DNA from: Euperipatoides rowelli
Taxonomy: Eukaryota; Onychophora; Udeonychophora; Euonychophora; Peripatopsidae
Length of the DNA: 10,276 bases
Strand: one strand, 5' to 3'
Assembly: GCA_003024985.2 (NCBI GenBank)
Contig: PXIH01S0022323.1
Within the stretch, counting starts at the first letter, position 1. Each line of letters opens with the position of its first letter. The notes below the pieces were generated by a model that was not told the origin of the DNA, searched no databases, and saw only the letters and a list, made by a program, of their open reading frames with translations. Of this stretch, positions 6,978 through 10,276 are shown piece after piece. Position numbers and translations under genes: made by a program.

Positions 6978-8418
6978 CATAAAATATTGTATTAAACAAG
7001 CATTACAGTATATGAAATATATTTTAATTTTTTTAATATATTTTCTTGGGTTTTTTTTATTTGAATAATGACTAAGTGTCCGTTATTTTCTTGCAATGCA
7101 TGTTTATGTTAACTATGGTGCTACTGTAAATATGGCGTACATGTGAGGGTCCGTAAACGGGGGTATGCCTGTATTTAATTTTATTTTAATGCGTATGAAG
7201 ATTTGCTTTTTTTTTAAAAAAAATTATGTGACATTTCAAACCCCTCCACCCCACCCCATCGTAACATATTACATAAGGTCACATTTATTATACTGTACAT
7301 CCTCCACCCTCATTCTCACGTCATGTAGCTTATGAAAGTACTGTACACTACTACTATTAGTCAACTAATAATAATGTAATACAAATCGATTGCAATGATG
7401 CTAGTAAAAAAAAATCAATCAAATATCTAATTCTTACAAGAACCTTGTAAATAAATTTTAGCAGATCATAAAGTTCTACACCTATAAACATTTAATGTCT
7501 CCATTGGCATCACTTTGGCCACAGACACTAAAAACTTGTAACTAGACATTTCAAAAAGAACCATTCACACAAAATCAATCTCAATGCATCCAGTCAGACT
7601 ACAATACACCAGTAAAAATCAATACCATTGCTGAACAATCACCATATATGCTTATGTGGTCAAAAAAAAACCCCCATACAATCACAAACTGACCTATCTA
7701 AGGCCTAATGCCTGAATCACATTATTAGAAAGTCACATGAACGGGTCTGTCCCAGTCATCTGATCCTAGTTATATGATCTATTCAATTATATGATCAATT
7801 ACATCTCTTTAAAATGACTGACTCCACTTGGATTAGAATGGAAAAGGCAAAAATCCATTACAATATCACATGTATCAATTTTGACTACAGAGAAGCTTTT
7901 AATAAAGCTACTAGCCAAGTCATGACCTCACAGTCAGTTTCTCTCTCTCTCTCTCTCCTTCTACTGAAAGTCATTAAGTCTTTTCTCTCAGATTAATGAG
8001 AATGCTCGTTAATTTGAGTAGGGAAAGAAGTAACAAAATTTTATAAAAACGGAAACTCATCAGAACATTAAAGATTTTTCTTCTTGCAAATGGAGTTATC
8101 ATTGATTTTTACCATAAGTAAAACCAGGCATCTTAAAAAAATAAAGAAATAAGGAGGTAAAAGAAGAGGGGGTAGTAGATTCAAGATGAAATGGGCAAAG
8201 AGAGCTTTTAGTGATGGACTTTTTAGTAAGACAAAGTTGGATGCTAAGTGTATTAGCTCGCCTACCCCCCAGTAAACAGCATATTACCTTGTTTATTTAT
8301 TTACACAAACTCCAAAGAGCAAGAAAGACAGTCTTATAACATAAAGCAAAATATAAATGCACATAATACAGATATTAACTATACCCTATATCAGGTATGC
8401 TTGGAGGGCTGGGAGACT
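6978..8418. other. Intergenic DNA, no gene seen
   Basis: This long A+T-rich stretch holds only short open frames. It contains a (TC)n microsatellite at about 7941-7957, T and A homopolymers (for example 7208-7222) and CCGTAAACGG (7151-7160). The 60-codon frame at 7814-7996 includes translated TC repeat and is not a gene. No RNA gene or transposon end was recognised. Confidence 0.55.
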
Positions 8419-8430
8419 GGGAAATTTCCC
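8419..8430. repeat. GGGAAATTTCCC palindrome in a GC-richer patch
   Basis: A perfect 12-bp palindrome lies in a locally G-rich segment (about 8398-8445) unlike the flanking A+T-rich DNA. The patch could be the edge of an unrecognised dispersed repeat. No matching second end was found. Confidence 0.4.
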
Positions 8431-8658
8431 TGTGGGACAGGCTGATTTCAATTTTTTTTTCTTTTCATATAAAATGTTTCAAAAAAACTGGTGTACTCGG
8501 CTAATCTAGCAGATCATTGGTAATGGCGATCTGAGGTCATATCGTGTTGTGACTTGTTCAATGTAAATTTAATATCAAATAAAAATATGACACAAATCAT
8601 AAAATGTGGATAAAACTAAAAACTAAGCAACTTTTCTTTATTCATTACTTTACAATAT

Positions 8659-9104
8659 CAGGCGTGTCAAAGTCGCGGCCCGCGGGCCACATGCAGCCCT
8701 AAGCAAATATTTGTGCGGCCCAGGCCCAGCCAATTTCGGTATGCTAATATCGCGTCACCTTACGCAAAGGCGCACCATTTCCGTAAAACGCTTATTAATT
8801 TGTGCAATTATTCAGTGTCTGGTAANTTAATGTTCAAGAAAAAATATTACTATTTATTTAAATGTCAAACAATTTTAACGATTATTCATTTATTTCAGTC
8901 CTTTGTATTCAGCATGTCTCTATCAAAGCCAAGTGGTAGTAGAAATAAACAAAAAATTGCTGACGAACATAGAAATTTTCAAGGAAAGTGGGAGTTTGAG
9001 CGTTTCAATGAAAATTGATTATAAAGCTTTCCTTTTTTTTGCGGCCCACATAAACTTAAACCTTGTTTTTTGGCCCACGTCAGGTTTTGAGTTTGACATG
9101 TTTG
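8659..9104 (+). mobile_element. Internally deleted hAT transposon (Charlie/GTF2IRD2-like), 446 bp
   Basis: The left end is CAGGCGTGTCAAAGTC (8659-8674) and the right end, reverse-complemented, is CAAACATGTCAAACTC, agreeing at 12 of 16 positions. The subterminal GCGGCCCGCGGGCC and GCGGCCC/GGCCCACGTC words are hallmark sequences of hAT elements whose ends read CAGGGGTGTCAAACTC in animals. CTTTACA flanks both sides (8648-8654 and 9105-9111). This fits an 8-bp hAT target duplication, although the left copy is separated from CAGG by 4 bases. The interior keeps only the start of the transposase, so the element is non-autonomous and decayed. One N is at 8826. Confidence 0.82.
8914..9018 (+). pseudogene. 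N-terminal remnant of hAT transposase
   Basis: From the ATG at 8914 the frame runs 34 codons to a TGA at 9016-9018. It reads MSLSKPSGSRNKQK, then IADEHRNFQGKWEFERF. The pattern of a short basic lead followed by D-E-H-R-x-F-Q-x-K-W-E is the N-terminus seen in Charlie-type hAT transposases and their domesticated relatives such as GTF2IRD2 and ZBED/SCAND3-like proteins. A TTATTTCAG acceptor-like site ends at 8898, just before the ATG, consistent with a 5' UTR intron. The hAT catalytic core and dimerisation domain, normally hundreds of residues, are gone. The coding sequence breaks off about 20 bases before the 3' GCGGCCC subterminal block. It has no transposition function. Family recognition is by pattern, not by search. 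Confidence 0.75.
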
Positions 9105-9400
9105 CTTTACATGATTCTAGCCTGCTGTCATTTTATTTTATTACGTAGATAGCCTGATTTATAATCGTTGATTGATTAATTCATATATTTAAAATAGAGA
9201 ATGAATGTGAAAGATCAGACTGAATTTCAAAATATATTAAGAACATAATTAAGAAGTCAATTGTGGACAACAGGTTAGAATATGGAAAAGTCCTTATTAA
9301 ACATAGGTAATGAAGAAGGGTTTATTGAACTTGGCAGGACCAGCTTACTGCTCAAAAACACACTATTGTATTAAAAATATGTTGTTTTGTTTTAATTCGT
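9105..9400. other. Intergenic DNA, no gene seen
   Basis: This A+T-rich stretch between the hAT remnant and the Helitron-like end holds no open frame of note and no recognised repeat. Confidence 0.5.
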
Positions 9401-9401
9401 A

Positions 9402-9425
9402 CTAGCAAATAAGTCCGTTACACGG
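9402..9425 (-). mobile_element. Possible Helitron-like 3' terminus (minus strand)
   Basis: Read on the minus strand, the sequence is GCCCGTGTAACGGAC, then TTATTTG, then CTAG followed by T. The first block folds into a 6-position stem (5 paired, one C/A mismatch) around GTA. Helitrons end in a short hairpin a few bases before CTRR and insert between A and T, which this fits. Related words TAAGCCC(GTT) recur at 9448, 9515 and 9557, so the element body may extend rightwards. The TC-starting 5' end was not located. Similar hairpin-plus-CTAG ends occur in other animal Helitrons, but a chance match is possible. Confidence 0.4.
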
Positions 9426-9740
9426 GCATCAACCTTTTTTTTTTGTTTAAGCCCTTTTTAAGTAAGATAAAACACCACTTAAAGTTTCTAAAAATAGTCC
9501 ACACGCCGATCTTTTAAGCCCGTTTTACCTTTTGAAAAAAAAAAAAAAAGTTTTAAATAAGCCCGTTAGATGGCCCTGTTACATACGGCTTTGGAACACG
9601 CTCTTTGCAATTAATATATATGATTAATTATTAACAAATTATATTTTCAGTTATTTTCCTTGTTGATTCGAATTTCTTTTTGAATTGTTTAGTTTATTTA
9701 TAATTAAAACTTAAATATATTTAATTTATATCAATTTGCG
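9426..9740. other. A+T-rich DNA with recurring TAAGCCC words
   Basis: TAAGCCC or TAAGTCC followed by GTT occurs at 9410, 9515 and 9558, and TAAGCCC followed by T at 9448. A 15-base A run is at about 9535-9549. It may be the body of the element ending at 9402. There is no coding content. Confidence 0.4.
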
Positions 9741-9744
9741 GATC

Positions 9745-9800
9745 TTGGGCCAGCCACTTAAACTTTCCCGGGCCGATGTACATAACTCCATCCAACCCTG
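9745..9800 (-). repeat. Possible decayed hAT-like end (minus strand)
   Basis: On the minus strand this patch begins CAGGGTTGGATGGAG and continues through GGCCCGGG and GGCCCAAG. The CAGGG start and GC-rich GGCCC blocks resemble hAT terminal and subterminal sequence. No partner end or target duplication was found, so the call is weak. Confidence 0.25.
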
Positions 9801-10276
9801 GTCTACATAACACTATACAAAAATAAAAACATAAAATAACCGAACCACCAAGTAGCTGAATCAAATATGTTTTTTCAAACATTATATTAATACAGGCTAG
9901 AACACCAAATCTTTATTTATTAACTACAAATGAGTCGTTCTGAAACTAGGATAACAAACAGCATCCTTGTTCATGAAAATTTAATTATTAATTAAATTTT
10001 TTTGCTTTCTTCTGTAATTCTTATGAGCTCAAAAATGTAAATTATTTGAAGCAATACGATCAAAATATAGACTATATGTCACAGACCCTTTGTTCCCAAT
10101 ATTCATCATAATTTTTATTTTTGGGTGCTATCAAATTATTTGGGGACATATCACTTTTATTAGCAAAAATGTAAGAACAAATTTATAGATTTTACTTACC
10201 ACAAAACTTTATTTTTAGTTCTTATTTTCATTTTTCATAATATCTACACTTCGTTTTCACTACATTTTCTTCGTTT
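9801..10276. other. A+T-rich DNA, no gene seen
   Basis: No recognisable coding region or repeat family was found. A perfect AT-only palindrome with 12-bp arms around one T (AAAATTTAATTA at 9976-9987, TAATTAAATTTT at 9989-10000) is present. The final bases are T-rich. Confidence 0.5.

Noticed and set aside
8042-8062. CTGATGAG on the minus strand, resembling part of a hammerhead ribozyme core.
   Set aside because: No following short stem plus GAAA and no cleavage triplet in position, so the fold is not supported.
6537-9808. GTCTACAT at 6537-6544 and at 9801-9808 as a possible 8-bp duplication around a large hAT element ending at 9800.
   Set aside because: An 8-mer match over this distance is plausible by chance. 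The sequence after 6544 does not look like a hAT end, and the interval contains other complete elements.
10190-10203. A strong 5' splice-donor match on the minus strand (GTAAGTAAA).
   Set aside because: The sequence that would be the preceding exon shows stops and no convincing coding frame. Such matches are common in A+T-rich DNA.
1-10276. CRISPR array, bacterial operon or prophage content.
   Set aside because: There are no spaced direct repeats of CRISPR type, no ribosome-binding sites with long frames, and clear animal transposon content.

Overview
This is a very A+T-rich metazoan genomic window. It has no operon or ribosome-binding-site structure. It carries a LINE-type reverse transcriptase relic, a vertebrate/invertebrate-style hAT transposon remnant, several small inverted-repeat elements, microsatellites and long poly-C runs. 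Isolated N bases at 726, 2298 and 8826 point to a draft assembly. The repeat mix, with scattered TAGGCTA/GGCCTA-type words, would suit an aquatic invertebrate (a deuterostome or lophotrochozoan, for example). The sequence alone does not fix the phylum, and I do not name one. No complete protein-coding gene is present.

Left part (1-2604). TATA/GTATAC low-complexity DNA fills about 95-345. It is followed by a possible last exon of a host gene: an acceptor-like ..TTGCAG ending at 430, 35 open codons to a TAA at 538-540, and an AATAAA at 607-612. A (TAA)n microsatellite separates this from a 5'-truncated, multiply frameshifted LINE of the Jockey/CR1-like group (about 853-2604). The RT domain, C-terminal domain, 3' UTR and (TAAA)n tail can be followed through three reading frames. 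The catalytic YADD box is destroyed.

Middle part (2605-5478). Two diverged copies of a dispersed repeat of about 95 bp (2651-2741 and 3740-3835) flank 1 kb that includes a 27-base poly-C run. Further on are a perfect 19-bp hairpin (4451-4494) and a composite repeat (5018-5478). The composite has a 100-bp-period tandem array, a 25-bp hairpin, and an inverted partial copy of the array unit on the far side of the hairpin.

Right part (5479-10276). Two short inverted-repeat elements (5712-6016 and 6728-6977) have different terminal sequences but share an internal core. Each is bounded by a candidate target-site duplication (9 bp exact, and 8 bp with one mismatch). A 446-bp hAT derivative (8659-9104) keeps the first 34 codons of a Charlie/GTF2IRD2-like transposase between degenerate ends, flanked by CTTTACA on both sides. 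A Helitron-like 3' terminus (hairpin then CTAG|T) may lie on the minus strand at 9402-9425. The remainder looks like unannotatable intergenic or intronic DNA.

The window is best read as a graveyard of mobile elements. The features most worth checking are the two terminus-divergent, core-sharing MITEs, the tandem-array/hairpin composite, and the candidate terminal exon.
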